The notes beneath the pieces are model-generated. The model saw only the letters and a list, made by a program, of their open reading frames with translations, was not told where the DNA came from and did no database searches. DNA of 64,000 nucleotides from HRBIN30 sp964534275 (GTDB lineage Bacteria > Desulfobacterota > Binatia > HRBIN30): the NCBI GenBank assembly GCA_964534275.1, contig CAZHQG010000006.1, forward strand, positions 62,001 to 126,000. Direction: 5' to 3'. This document shows, in pieces, positions 44,872 through 53,434 of the stretch; the first letter of the stretch is position 1, and each line of letters opens with the position of its first letter. The position numbers and the translations under genes are program-made.

Positions 44872-45819
44872 TTACCGCGGTAGGCGAGCGTAAACGAAAT
44901 CGAGGACGCGTTCCTCTAAACGGGTATTGTGTAGGCGGTTGTATTCTTGGATACCGGTGGGACTGGTGACGTTGACCTCGGTGAGGAAGTCGCCGATTAC
45001 GTCGAGACCGACGAAGTAGAGACCGTCCTGACGTAAACGCGGAGCAAGGGTTTGGGTGATGTGGTAGTCGCGGGCAGTGAGTTCCGTGGCAACGACAGTT
45101 CCGCCCACGTGAATGTTTCCGCGGTGGTCGTCGGCGCGAGGGACCCGAAGGATGGCGCCGATGGGCACTCCGTCGAGCACGAGGATGCGTTTGTCTCCCT
45201 TGCGTACCTCCGGGATGTATTGCTGGGCCATGACGTAGCGCCGGCCTTCTTGCGTGCTGAGTTCGAGGAGTGCGTTCAAGTTGCGGTCGTCCAGAGACGC
45301 AAGGAAAACGCCAGTGCCTCCGCAGCAGTCGAGCGGCTTGAGGATTGCGCGGCCACCTTGGTCGCGCACGAAGTCTTTCAGTCGCTCGATGTCGCAAGTG
45401 ACCAAGGTTGGTGGGATGACAGTGGGGAAGTTCAAGATGTAGAGCTTTTCATTCGCTTCGCGGAGGCCGCTCGGAGCGTTAAGCACGAACGTGGCGCTTG
45501 GATCCGTGCGGCTCAGCAAGTACGTGGCGAACAGGTAGGCTTGATCGAACGGGGGATCCTTGCGCATGAAGATGGCGTCGTAGAAGTCGAAGGGTTCGAC
45601 GCGTTCTTCAAAGCGTGCGAAGGCAGGGCCCTCCCGGCTAACCGTGGTGCGACGTGCTTGTGCGTAGCCGCGAGAACCAAGAGCAAACAATTGCTCGATC
45701 GTACAAGTGTACACGTCGGCACCGCGGCGTTGGGCTTCCAGCATGAAGACGAAGGTGGTGTCCCGGTCCGGGAGGATCCGTTCCAGAGGATCCATGACAA
45801 ACAGAAATTTGCGGCTCAT
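44872..45819 (-). CDS. gshB: glutathione synthetase GshB
   Basis: 315 residues. Joins gamma-glutamylcysteine to glycine using ATP. ATP-grasp signatures: FVMDPLERILPDRDTTFVFM at the N-terminus, ILKPLDCCGGTGVFLAS, IPEVRKGDKRILVLDGVPIG and the C-terminal GLYFVGLDVIGDFLTEVNVT. The ATG at 45819 overlaps the rsmE stop in an ATGA arrangement, so the two are coupled. A longer frame upstream is the antisense of neighbouring sequence and is rejected. No gshA is in the window. Confidence 0.95.
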   Translation of the reverse strand: MSRKFLFVMDPLERILPDRDTTFVFMLEAQRRGADVYTCTIEQLFALGSRGYAQARRTTVSREGPAFARFEERVEPFDFYDAIFMRKDPPFDQAYLFATYLLSRTDPSATFVLNAPSGLREANEKLYILNFPTVIPPTLVTCDIERLKDFVRDQGGRAILKPLDCCGGTGVFLASLDDRNLNALLELSTQEGRRYVMAQQYIPEVRKGDKRILVLDGVPIGAILRVPRADDHRGNIHVGGTVVATELTARDYHITQTLAPRLRQDGLYFVGLDVIGDFLTEVNVTSPTGIQEYNRLHNTRLEERVLDFVYARLPR

Positions 45820-46604
45820 GCTTCGAAGGTACGGGTGTTCCGGTCTCCACGCAAGGAAGGAAGCGCCGTCGAGGCGGAGACGCCAAGATCCCCCCAGCGA
45901 AACTGAACGAGGGTGAGTGCAGCCAACGCCGCGGTTTCCGCACGCAAAATACGTGGTCCTAGCGTGACGGCGTGGAACCCCCGCTTGTGAAGCAGAGCGG
46001 ATTCTTCCGCGGTGAGACCACCCTCGGGGCCAACGGTTAACAGGACGCTCTTCGGTGGGGAGTCCACCGAAATCGCGCTCAACGCGCGCGCCTCTGGACC
46101 GAAATCGAAGAAGAGACCAAGGCTCGCATGGACCCTGGAGATCAGTTCCTCGAACGAATGAAAGAGCGAGAGTGTGGGCACGCGCAGGCGCTGGCACTGC
46201 TTGGTCGCTTCGAGCAAAATCCGTCGCCAACGGTTGAGCCGTGCCCGCGCATCGTAGGGGCGCGACCGGGCAGATGAAAAGACAAGAAGATGATGAACCC
46301 CGAGCTCCGTCGCCTTTTCGAGTGCGCGTTCCAATCTTTCCGCACGAATGAGAGGAATGGCCAAGTACGTTTCGAGCGGCGATTCAGAAGACTCGGGAGG
46401 GGTATCGAGGAATCGTACCACAACGCCGCGAGGGAGGATGCGCTCGACAGCGCCATAACGGACCCCGCCGATGCCATCGATGAGCCGTACGAGTTCTCCT
46501 ACTCGCACGCGGCGAACACGTAGGTGCTTCGCTTCTTCACCGGTGATCGTTGCGAACGGTTCGTGCAGGGACGCTGAGGGAACTAAGAATGTCGGCAGTG
46601 CCAC
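45816..46604 (-). CDS. rsmE: RsmE, 16S rRNA (uracil1498-N3)-methyltransferase
   Basis: 262 residues, SPOUT-class methyltransferase. Signatures: an N-terminal PUA-like domain (TGEEAKHLRVRRVRVGELVR), then LIRAERLERALEKATELGV and the SAM-binding knot with LTVGPEGGLTAEE and LGPRILRAETAALAAL. GTG at 46604 is the start, one base after the prmA stop, indicating coupling. The usual prmA-rsmE pair. Confidence 0.95.
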   Translation of the reverse strand: MALPTFLVPSASLHEPFATITGEEAKHLRVRRVRVGELVRLIDGIGGVRYGAVERILPRGVVVRFLDTPPESSESPLETYLAIPLIRAERLERALEKATELGVHHLLVFSSARSRPYDARARLNRWRRILLEATKQCQRLRVPTLSLFHSFEELISRVHASLGLFFDFGPEARALSAISVDSPPKSVLLTVGPEGGLTAEESALLHKRGFHAVTLGPRILRAETAALAALTLVQFRWGDLGVSASTALPSLRGDRNTRTFEA

Positions 46605-46605
46605 G

Positions 46606-47454
46606 TTAGCCTCTCCGCAACCACAATGCGGCCCATTCGTCGCGCTGCCAGTGTCGCTCTGGTGCAAAGCCGTACGACGCGTACGCGTCAATGACGGCTG
46701 CCACGTCACCATCGAAAAATCCGGCACAAACGAGGTGCCCCGGTTGGCGGACCACTGTTGCCAGGCGCTCCGCCAATTCTTCAAGTGCATTGCGGTAGAG
46801 GTTCGCGGCAACGAGATCGTAGATTCCTTGGCCAAGCTCCCATGTGCTTTCGACGGTGACCGCAGCCTGTACGCCGTTGCGAGCCACGTTGTCTCTTGCG
46901 ACCCCGAGAGCGATTGGGTCGATATCCGACGCACGGATCTCTGGTACGCCGAGCTTGGCCATGGCAATCGCTAGGATGCCAGAGCCTGTTCCCAGATCCA
47001 GAGCCTGCACGATGCGGTCGGTTGCCAGGACTTCTTCGATCAGTTCGAGGCAACCAACCGTGCTCGCGTGATGGCCCGTGCCGAAAGCCATGCCAGGCGC
47101 GATCGTTAGGGTCACGCGCCCAGGAGGCGAGTGCTCGTGCCAAGGAGGGGTGATCCAAAGGTGCCGGCCCACTGCAATTGGCTGGAACCATTGCTTCCAC
47201 GAGTCGGCCCATTGCTCTTCGTTCACTGCGCGCCAGCGGACAACGGAATGGTCTGCTCGTAGCGCGCGGAGATACTCCCCCAATTCTTGCGCGGGATGCT
47301 CGGAGGAATCAGTCGGAAAGTAGGCGCGAATGAGCACAGAGTCGGCGCCCTCTTCGAGTTCCAGACCGGTCGACCCAAGCTCGAACATGCGGTTACAAAT
47401 GGCCTCGCCCAGTTCGGGCGGTACACGAACCTCGACTTCGAACCAAGAGCGCAT
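46606..47454 (-). CDS. prmA: PrmA, ribosomal protein L11 methyltransferase
   Basis: About 282 residues. Methylates ribosomal protein L11. The N-terminal substrate domain starts RSWFEVEVRVPPELGEAICN, followed by LTIAPGMAFGTGHHASTVGC and the SAM motif LDLGTGSGILAIAMAKLG. The ASDIDPIALGVARDNV acidic loop and ANLYRNAL motif complete it. ATG at 47454 is preferred; ATG at 47469 (preceded by little signal) is possible. Co-transcribed with rsmE and gshB. Confidence 0.94.
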   Translation of the reverse strand: MRSWFEVEVRVPPELGEAICNRMFELGSTGLELEEGADSVLIRAYFPTDSSEHPAQELGEYLRALRADHSVVRWRAVNEEQWADSWKQWFQPIAVGRHLWITPPWHEHSPPGRVTLTIAPGMAFGTGHHASTVGCLELIEEVLATDRIVQALDLGTGSGILAIAMAKLGVPEIRASDIDPIALGVARDNVARNGVQAAVTVESTWELGQGIYDLVAANLYRNALEELAERLATVVRQPGHLVCAGFFDGDVAAVIDAYASYGFAPERHWQRDEWAALWLRRG

Positions 47455-47548
47455 CTCGTTGCATCCCATTGCAGAATGCCTGCAGCGGCTCAACGCAACC
47501 TTGCTCGGAGTTGGCATTCACTTGCGCGCCAGACTAAATGCTTCGCCC

Positions 47549-48280
47549 ATGTCTTCGCGTTGCTTGCGGATTGCTCACCGTGGTGCTTCGGGACATGCCC
47601 CCGAGCACACCCGTTCAGCGTTCGAGCTCGCACTCGAGTTGGGTGCGGAGATGATCGAACTCGACGTGCAGTTAAGTGCGGACGATGCGCTGGTGGTGTT
47701 TCACGACGCCCATGTGGAGCGTACAACCAACGGTACGGGTCGTGTGCGTGAGTTGACGCTGGAACAGTTGCGTTCGTTGGATGCCGGAAGCTGGTTTCAT
47801 CCGCGGTTTGCAGGAGAGCGGATCCTCACGTTGGACGAAGTCCTCGAATTGGTGCGCGGTCGCGCCCTTCTGAACGTGGAGATCAAATCTCCTCGAGCGG
47901 ACGGTTCCGTACTCATTCCAAGGCTGGTCGAAGTCCTGGAACGATACAATGCGATCGAGACGACAGTCGTATCCGCATTCGACTGGTGGCTGTTGGGAGA
48001 CGTTCGGCAAGCGCATCCCACGATGCGCCTCGGCCTGTTGTGGAGCGACCCGCTGATCCCGTGGCCGTGGGACCGAGCGGAGAAAATTGGTGCTACGCAC
48101 CTGCATCCCTTTTGGGCTGTCGTGAATCGCAAGGATCTCGAACAGGCCCACGCTCATGGTTTGTGGGTGAATGCATGGACGGTCAATGATCCTCCCACCA
48201 TGGTCGAGCTCGTGGAGATGGGAGTCGACGGAATCATCAGCGACTTTCCTGATCGACTGGCACTCTTGGGTAAGGGTTGA
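47549..48280 (+). CDS. glycerophosphodiester phosphodiesterase
   Basis: 243 residues, TIM-barrel GDPD. The N-terminal motif RIAHRGASGHAPEHTRSAF contains the catalytic His and Glu positions (HRGxxxxxPENT-like, here APEHT), then IELDVQLSADDALVVFHD with the metal-binding acidic residues. C-terminal VNAWTVNDPPTM and GVDGIISDFPDR are typical. There is no signal peptide, so it is cytoplasmic. It hydrolyses glycerophosphodiesters to glycerol-3-phosphate and an alcohol. The APEHT variant of PENT is unusual. Confidence 0.92.
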   Translation: MSSRCLRIAHRGASGHAPEHTRSAFELALELGAEMIELDVQLSADDALVVFHDAHVERTTNGTGRVRELTLEQLRSLDAGSWFHPRFAGERILTLDEVLELVRGRALLNVEIKSPRADGSVLIPRLVEVLERYNAIETTVVSAFDWWLLGDVRQAHPTMRLGLLWSDPLIPWPWDRAEKIGATHLHPFWAVVNRKDLEQAHAHGLWVNAWTVNDPPTMVELVEMGVDGIISDFPDRLALLGKG

Positions 48281-48370
48281 TTGTGCTGTCAGCGACCACT
48301 AGTGTGCGACGCTCTGTGAACATGAGCAAGAGATACGGAAAAGATTGCGGGGAAGGGGGGTGAGCGCTCT

Positions 48371-48568
48371 TTGGCAGGTGTACGCGTAAAGGAAAACGAA
48401 CCGCTGGATGCTGCCATTCGCCGTTTTAAGAAGCAGTGCGAGAAAGCGGGCATTCTCGCGGAGCTGCGCAAGCGGGAGCACTACGAAAAACCGAGTGTGC
48501 GGCGAAAAAAAAAGGAACTGGCTGCAAAGAAACGTTACCTCAGGCGCATGGCGCGGGCAGGCTTGTGA
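48371..48568 (+). CDS. rpsU: 30S ribosomal protein S21
   Basis: 65 residues, basic. The family start GVRVKENEPLDAAIRRFKKQ and the KPSVRRKKKELAAKKR tail identify S21. It starts with TTG at 48371, about seven bases after a run of G (GGGGGG). The order rpsU - cvpA - dnaG resembles the classical rpsU-dnaG-rpoD macromolecular synthesis operon, here with cvpA between and rpoD absent. Confidence 0.95.
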   Translation: MAGVRVKENEPLDAAIRRFKKQCEKAGILAELRKREHYEKPSVRRKKKELAAKKRYLRRMARAGL

Positions 48569-48598
48569 CCGGGAACGTTTTATGAGAAGCCAAGAACC

Positions 48599-49096
48599 AT
48601 GCAGGCAACCGTGAACTGGGACATTGCAGTGTTGACGTTCCTAGCTCTCGCGGGTTTGCGGGGAGTGTGGCGAGGTTTCTTCCGGGAGCTTGGTTCCCTG
48701 ATTGGGTGCGCAGCTGGAGTCCTTGTGGGCTGGAGTTACGGAGCCCCGTTGGCAGACCAGCTGCGGGGAGGAACCACGGGTGCCGCATCGGAGTTCGATG
48801 CGGCACTCGTGTTTTTGGTGGTGTTTGTTGGCCTTTGGATGGCGGGTGGCTTGTTGGGTTGGGCAGTGGAAAGAGTGTTCCGGTGGGCGGCATGGTCGTG
48901 GATTAGCGGGGTCGCCGGGTTTGCAGTGGGGTTGGTCAAAGGAGCCGCCATCGCTGGGGTATGTTTGTTGTTCTTAGAGCTCTTTGTGCCGCAGGCCGCC
49001 GAACAGGTGGAGTCGGCACCGGTTACACGGTGGTTAACCCACGTCGCTGGGGCGGCCGCAAGCTGGGTGGTTCAGCAAAAGGGAGCTCCTGCATAG
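48599..49096 (+). CDS. cvpA: CvpA-family membrane protein
   Basis: 165 residues with four predicted membrane spans (VLTFLALAGLRGVWRGFFRE at the start, then about residues 30-45, 65-90 and 100-128). The G-x-x-R-G-x-x-R-E block (RGVWRGFFRELG) is the CvpA/colicin V production signature. Family members affect membrane homeostasis or peptidoglycan envelope maintenance; the exact role is unclear. It lies 8 bases before dnaG and 30 after rpsU. Confidence 0.88.
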   Translation: MQATVNWDIAVLTFLALAGLRGVWRGFFRELGSLIGCAAGVLVGWSYGAPLADQLRGGTTGAASEFDAALVFLVVFVGLWMAGGLLGWAVERVFRWAAWSWISGVAGFAVGLVKGAAIAGVCLLFLELFVPQAAEQVESAPVTRWLTHVAGAAASWVVQQKGAPA

Positions 49097-49103
49097 CGGG
49101 CCG

Positions 49104-50852
49104 ATGACTGCCGGTTTCGTTGCGAATGCCGTATTGGAAGAAATTCAGCGCCGGGTACCGATTGTCGAGGTAGTTTCCCACTACGTTACATTAAAGCGGC
49201 AAGGCCGGAACTACGTAGGGCTCTGCCCATTTCACACGGAGAAAACCCCCTCGTTCTCCGTGAGTCCTGAAAAGGGTTTGTTCTACTGCTTTGGCTGTGG
49301 TGCGGGCGGCAATGTCTTTACGTTCCTCATGCGGATCGAGGGGTGGGACTTTCGCTCGGCGGTGGAGCGATTGGCAGAACGTGCAGGTGTGCCTTTGCAA
49401 AGTGCCTCTCGGCAGGGGGCACGAACAAGCGAGCGCGAGCGTGCATACGCGATCTACCAGATTGCGGCGGAAGCCTTTCGTAGGTGCTTGGCAGGAACTT
49501 CTGGACAGCTCGCGCGTGCATACTTGAAGCACCGCGGCATCACCCTTACCGCCGCGGAGACCTTTGGCATCGGTTTCTGCCCCTCAGGTGCGGAGCTTCA
49601 GCAGGCGTTGGCCCGTGAGGGCGTTTCTGTGGCTGAGGCCCGGCGCTGGGGTTTACTCGGGGAAGCAAGGGACGGCAGATTGTATCCTCGCTTCGCCGGG
49701 CGAGTGATGTTTCCGATTCGCAACTTAACTGGAAACGTGGCTGGGTTTGCCGGGCGTACGATCGCAGACCAGACCCCGAAGTACCTGAACTCTCCGGAAA
49801 CCGACATCTTCCGTAAAGGCGAGATGCTGTTTGGACTGTTCGAAGCTCGCCAGGCGATCCGTGAGTCGGGCCGCGTCGTCGTCGTTGAAGGTTACTTGGA
49901 TGTGGTGAGCCTGGCGCAAGCGGGGATCCGCGAGGTGGTGGCGACCATGGGCACGGCACTCACGGGAGCACAGCTCCAGTTGTTGCGCCGCTTCACGGAC
50001 GAGGTCCTGGTGTGCTTCGACGGGGACGACGCCGGTCGCCGCGCTGCAGAACGGGCGTTTATCGTGGCAGCACAGGCTGGGGTGTGGGCAAAAGCGGTGT
50101 TTTTACCCCAAGGGGAAGATCCAGACTCCTTCGTTCGCAGCTCCGGTGCGGAAGCTGTCTTGGCGGCGTTCGATCGGGCGGTCCCGCTGGCGGATTTCTT
50201 TTTCGAGCGCAAGGCCCCGGCCCCTGGAGCGAGCCTTGCGCGGCGTGCACGTGCAGTGAGCGAAGTTGCCGATGTATTGCAAACGGTCGAAGACCCCGTG
50301 CTTTGGGAGTTGCTGGTGCGGCGGGCCGCGGAGTTGCTGGGCGTGGATGAACATCTCTTACGCGGCCGGGCCACGCGGCAAGCGGGGCAGTCAGCTCTGC
50401 CACCTCCGGTCCCAGTCAGGGCGGAACAAAATGCTCGGCCGGAGGAGGTGACCCTTGTACAAGCGATCGCATTGAGCCGAGAAGCCGCTGAGGAAGTCGC
50501 GGCAAAGAATGCATGGAGTCTTTTTGCCTCACCCGATTTGGCGAGCGTAGCAAAACAGCTCGCGGAAGCATGGTCGCGGGCGGAAGACCCCCTGGGAGTG
50601 TTGCATGCGCTCCCGCTAGAGATTCAAAGCGCAGTTGCGGAGTACGCTGTGGGTCGCGGGCCGCTGGCCGGGGCGAACTTGGTGCAGGTAGCCCGCGATT
50701 GTGTGGCCAAGCTGCTTCAACGGCAGCGCCGGCGACAATTCGAGGTGTTGACGGCCGAGTTGCGGGCGGCAGAGCGGGCGGGGGATGCTCAGCAGATTGC
50801 AGTGCTGGCCGAGCGCCTGCGGCAACTCCGGGAGCAACCCGAACAAGCATGA
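49104..50852 (+). CDS. dnaG: DNA primase DnaG
   Basis: 582 residues. CHC2 zinc finger: Cys41, His44, Cys62 and Cys65 (GLCPFHTEK and YCFGCGAGGN). RNA polymerase/TOPRIM core includes VVVEGYLDVVSLAQAGI, TMGTALTGAQ and CFDGDDAGRRAAERAF. The C-terminal helicase-binding domain is short and divergent with charged helices (QLAEAWSRAEDPLG and following). It follows cvpA. rpoD is not next; instead a tRNA gene lies 85 bases downstream. Confidence 0.96.
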   Translation: MTAGFVANAVLEEIQRRVPIVEVVSHYVTLKRQGRNYVGLCPFHTEKTPSFSVSPEKGLFYCFGCGAGGNVFTFLMRIEGWDFRSAVERLAERAGVPLQSASRQGARTSERERAYAIYQIAAEAFRRCLAGTSGQLARAYLKHRGITLTAAETFGIGFCPSGAELQQALAREGVSVAEARRWGLLGEARDGRLYPRFAGRVMFPIRNLTGNVAGFAGRTIADQTPKYLNSPETDIFRKGEMLFGLFEARQAIRESGRVVVVEGYLDVVSLAQAGIREVVATMGTALTGAQLQLLRRFTDEVLVCFDGDDAGRRAAERAFIVAAQAGVWAKAVFLPQGEDPDSFVRSSGAEAVLAAFDRAVPLADFFFERKAPAPGASLARRARAVSEVADVLQTVEDPVLWELLVRRAAELLGVDEHLLRGRATRQAGQSALPPPVPVRAEQNARPEEVTLVQAIALSREAAEEVAAKNAWSLFASPDLASVAKQLAEAWSRAEDPLGVLHALPLEIQSAVAEYAVGRGPLAGANLVQVARDCVAKLLQRQRRRQFEVLTAELRAAERAGDAQQIAVLAERLRQLREQPEQA

Positions 50853-50937
50853 GGGAGATCCGTCCTGTGCGTCGTGTATTGCAGCAGGTGGAAGTTGTTG
50901 CGAACACAGAAAGGTACGGGAAGACCCAAAGGCAGCC

Positions 50938-51011
50938 GGGCCCATAGCTCAGATGGTTAGAGCCGCCGGCTCATAACCGGTAGGTCCCAGGTTCGAGTCC
51001 TGGTGGGCCCA
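50938..51011 (+). tRNA. tRNA with CAT anticodon (elongator Met or Ile2)
   Basis: Complete cloverleaf of 74 bases without encoded CCA. Acceptor arms GGGCCCA and TGGGCCC pair fully, the D-loop is AGATGGTTA, the anticodon stem GCCGG/CCGGT holds the loop CTCATAA, and the T-arm is CCAGG-TTCGAGT-CCTGG. CAT decodes AUG; tRNA-Ile2 with lysidine also has this sequence, and I cannot separate them with certainty. It is not the initiator type by its paired first acceptor base. Confidence 0.95.
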
Positions 51012-51070
51012 TATCCAAAAGGGAAAAACGGCAGTAGAAAGCAAAACAAGCTAGGAGGAAGGAAAAACAA

Positions 51071-51802
51071 ATGCCAGTGGACTCAGCACTCGCGCAATTG
51101 GCGGCCCTGCAAAATTTAGATCGCCGGCTTCGCGAAAAAATGGAGCGGCTCGAGGGCTTGCGGGCTCGTGTGCACGAGTGGCAGGCGCGGCTGGATTCGC
51201 GCCGGGCTTCCGTTGCTGCGTTGCGCGAGCAGTTCCAGCAGCTCGATCGTCGCCGTCGGGATTTGGAGCGTCGCTTGGAAGAGGAAGACATGAAAATGCG
51301 CGACCGGCGGATGCGCTTGCAGCGGGTGCGCAACGAACGAGAATTGCAGGCGCTGCAGCGAGAAATCGAGCTCGGGAAACAAGCAAACCAGCAACTGGAA
51401 GCGGAAAGTTTGCAGCTCCTCGAGGCCATGGAGGCGTTGCAGCAACAACTGAAGGCGGCGGAAGAAGACCAGCGGGCCCTGGAACACGAGTTCCGCGAGG
51501 ACAGTGCTCGGCACGAGGCGGAGATTCAACAGTTGGGGGAGGATATCGAGGCCATTCGGCGCGAAAGAGAGGAGCTTGCAAAGACAATCGACGGCACATT
51601 GTTGCGACGGTACGAGCAAATCTTCGAACGCCGCGAGGGCTTGGCAGTCGTGGAAGTGCAGGAGGCAATCTGCACCGGGTGCCACATGAACCTCTCGCCG
51701 CAATTTTTTATCGAGCTCCAGCGCGGCGACGAAATACGGCTGTGCCCGAATTGCCATCGGATCCTGTACTTCAGGGTCGACCGCGGTGGCCAAGACGCTT
51801 AA
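51071..51802 (+). CDS. coiled-coil and C4 zinc-ribbon protein (CdsZ-like)
   Basis: 243 residues. Residues about 15-185 form a long antiparallel coiled coil (many Leu/Gln/Glu heptads, for example LDRRRRDLERRLEEEDMKMR). The C-terminus is a zinc ribbon: Cys201, Cys204 (CTGCHMNLSPQ) and Cys225, Cys228 (LCPNCHRILY), matching the C4-type zinc-ribbon family (formerly DUF164). Such proteins are common near dnaG or rnpB in bacteria. Function not established. It is preceded by AGGAAGGA. Confidence 0.88.
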   Translation: MPVDSALAQLAALQNLDRRLREKMERLEGLRARVHEWQARLDSRRASVAALREQFQQLDRRRRDLERRLEEEDMKMRDRRMRLQRVRNERELQALQREIELGKQANQQLEAESLQLLEAMEALQQQLKAAEEDQRALEHEFREDSARHEAEIQQLGEDIEAIRREREELAKTIDGTLLRRYEQIFERREGLAVVEVQEAICTGCHMNLSPQFFIELQRGDEIRLCPNCHRILYFRVDRGGQDA

Positions 51803-51826
51803 CGTTGGCTAAGTAGCACCATCACT

Positions 51827-52178
51827 GGAGAGGGCCGGGCGGTCGCTCGGGTGTTTCCCGGGAGGAAAGTCCGGACTCCGCAGGGCAAGGTGGCCGCTAA
51901 CGGCGGCCTCGAGTGATCGAGGGAAAGTGCCACAGAAAAGAGACGGCTGGTAGGCTTCTCCTACCGGATGCGGTGAAAACAGTGTGGCAACACACTAGCA
52001 TTCGGGGTAACTCGGGTGCTTGGCAAACCCCACCTGGAGCAAGACCGAAGAGAGGGCGCGCGGCCCGCGCACACCCTCCGGTGCGTCGCTTGAGGCGGTT
52101 GGCAACAACCGTCCCAGAGGAATGACCGCCACCCGGCTCCCGCAGCCGGGAACAGAATCCGGCTTACAGGCCCTCTCC
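51827..52178 (+). ncRNA. rnpB: RNase P RNA, bacterial type A
   Basis: Ribozyme that matures tRNA 5' ends. The terminal P1 helix is GGAGAGGGCC at the start and GGCCCTCTCC at the end. Conserved core elements are GAGGAAAGTCCGGACTCC (CR I), AGGGCAAGG, GTGCCACAGAAA, GCAAACCCCACC and the CR V sequence AGAGGAATGACCGCC, then ACAGAATCCGGCTTAC. The final CTCC is followed by TTTTTC, a transcription terminator. 352 bases, typical type A length. Confidence 0.97.
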
Positions 52179-52570
52179 TTTTTCTTGGTTGCCCATCGGG
52201 ACGTACACGGACTCGGCGCTTTGTTCGTCTTCGTTCGAGATGCCGCGGTCACGGCTTCTTCATGCTTGCCGCCCCCTACGGGCACGGTAGGGGCGCAGCA
52301 ATACGGCGCGGCCGCACCGCGCATCGCAGTCCGACATTAAAATCCGCCCGCCGTTCCCTCCGTCCCCTCGGTTCACGGAGGATGTATCGGCCGTGCGTAC
52401 TGCATCGTCCGGAAGCCGGGGCGACGGCCGTGTTGCGAACCTCGGTTGTCCCCGCTCCAGCCGGAGTGCTGCGCCCTCATTTTGGAGGGCAAGCGGAGGC
52501 TCGAGCGCTCCAGTCGGACCACACTTCGCGATTGACTTGGGACCGTGAGTTGTTGTACACGGCGGCGCAA
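52179..52570. other. intergenic region between rnpB and mraZ
   Basis: About 390 bases without a credible gene. It contains the third copy of the GTAGGGGCG element (52270-52295). The mraZ promoter must lie in the right part; TTGACT near 52534 is a possible -35, but no good -10 follows at 17 bases. Confidence 0.5.
52270..52295. repeat. GTAGGGGCG element, copy 3, arms in reverse order
   Basis: CGCCCCCTAC at 52270-52279 and GTAGGGGCG at 52287-52295, i.e. the same arms as the elements at 2224 and 8991 but with CGCCCCTAC first (one extra C). It lies 90 bases after rnpB. Confidence 0.6.
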
Positions 52571-52600
52571 AGTGGAAAAAAGTGGTGGCTAGTGGAGCAA
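52571..52600 (+). promoter_or_regulatory. MraZ-box-like operator, three 10-base direct repeats
   Basis: AGTGGAAAAA, AGTGGTGGCT and AGTGGAGCAA follow one another with exact 10-base period, giving GTGG at 52572, 52582 and 52592. In E. coli MraZ binds TGGGN repeats spaced every 10 bases upstream of mraZ and represses the dcw cluster. Here the repeats are 20 bases before mraZ. Confidence 0.7.
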
Positions 52601-52619
52601 AACGTCCATAAGGTGGGAA

Positions 52620-53072
52620 ATGTTCAGGGGCACGTTCGAACATACGGTGGACGAAAAGGGTCGGGTAAGCGTGCCGGCTCGTTTCCGCCTATATCTCCAG
52701 GCCATCAACGACCTCCGTGTGGTCATCACGAATTTCCAGATCGAAGGCGTTCCTTGTCTCGACGTGTACCCCTATGCGGCGTGGGTGAGACTGGAGGATC
52801 AACTCCGCGCCAAGCCGCAGTTCGACCCCCGCGTTCTCAAGTTCATTACCTACTACGTTGGCAGCGCTCACGACTGCGAACTAGACAAACAGGGTCGCAT
52901 TTTGCTCCCGCCAACGTTGCGAGAATATGCACAGTTGAAGCGGGACGTGGTCTTCAATTCCGCCATCGACAAGTTTCGCATTTGGGACCGCGACAACTGG
53001 CGCAAGGTGTTCATGGCCGCTGGCGCGGAGCTAGCGAACCAGCCTGAGATCTTGGAGCAGCTGGGAGTCTAG
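52620..53072 (+). CDS. mraZ: MraZ, transcriptional regulator of the dcw cluster
   Basis: 150 residues, AbrB-like double-psi barrel. Two SpoVT/AbrB-like modules are seen: FRGTFEHTVDEKGRVSVPAR at the start and GSAHDCELDKQGRILLPPTL in the middle. ATG at 52620 follows AAGGTGGGAA. It lies two bases before ftsL. Unusually, rsmH (mraW), which normally follows mraZ, is absent. Confidence 0.95.
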   Translation: MFRGTFEHTVDEKGRVSVPARFRLYLQAINDLRVVITNFQIEGVPCLDVYPYAAWVRLEDQLRAKPQFDPRVLKFITYYVGSAHDCELDKQGRILLPPTLREYAQLKRDVVFNSAIDKFRIWDRDNWRKVFMAAGAELANQPEILEQLGV

Positions 53073-53074
53073 CG

Positions 53075-53434
53075 ATGGCGATTGCCCGAACAGCTCGGCA
53101 GCCCGTCACGGTAGAAAGCTTGGTCCGATCCTCGAGGCCGCGGACGATGGCTCTTGCGGACTTGCACGAACGCAGACTGCTCGTGCGCTTGGGTCTTGTA
53201 GCGGTGGTTCTCGCCTGTGTTCTCGCGATCGCGAACGTTGCGATTCGCTTACGTGTTTTCGATCTGGCGTACCGGATCGAGGTAACTCGGCAAGCTCTCC
53301 TGCAGGCAGAGTTGGAAAGCCGAGAGTTGCAGGCGCAAACGGCTCGTCTCGAGGATCCTGCCCGATTAGAGGAACTTGCCCAGCGATTCGGACTGAGACG
53401 GCCAAGTGCCTCGGAAAAGGTGGTGCTGCCGTGA
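53075..53434 (+). CDS. ftsL: FtsL-like divisome protein
   Basis: 119 residues: a short cytoplasmic part, one membrane span at about residues 37-57 (VRLGLVAVVLACVLAIANVA) and a periplasmic coiled coil (YRIEVTRQALLQAELESREL). The tail RLEDPARLEELAQRFGLRRP is the typical FtsL leucine-zipper end. It overlaps ftsI by four bases. FtsL sequences diverge, so the assignment rests on topology and position between mraZ and ftsI. Confidence 0.85.
   Translation: MAIARTARQPVTVESLVRSSRPRTMALADLHERRLLVRLGLVAVVLACVLAIANVAIRLRVFDLAYRIEVTRQALLQAELESRELQAQTARLEDPARLEELAQRFGLRRPSASEKVVLP

Noticed and set aside
44872..46230. 452-residue version of GshB
   Set aside because: The first 137 residues are antisense-like sequence over rsmE; ATG at 45819 with the ATGA overlap gives the normal 315-residue protein.
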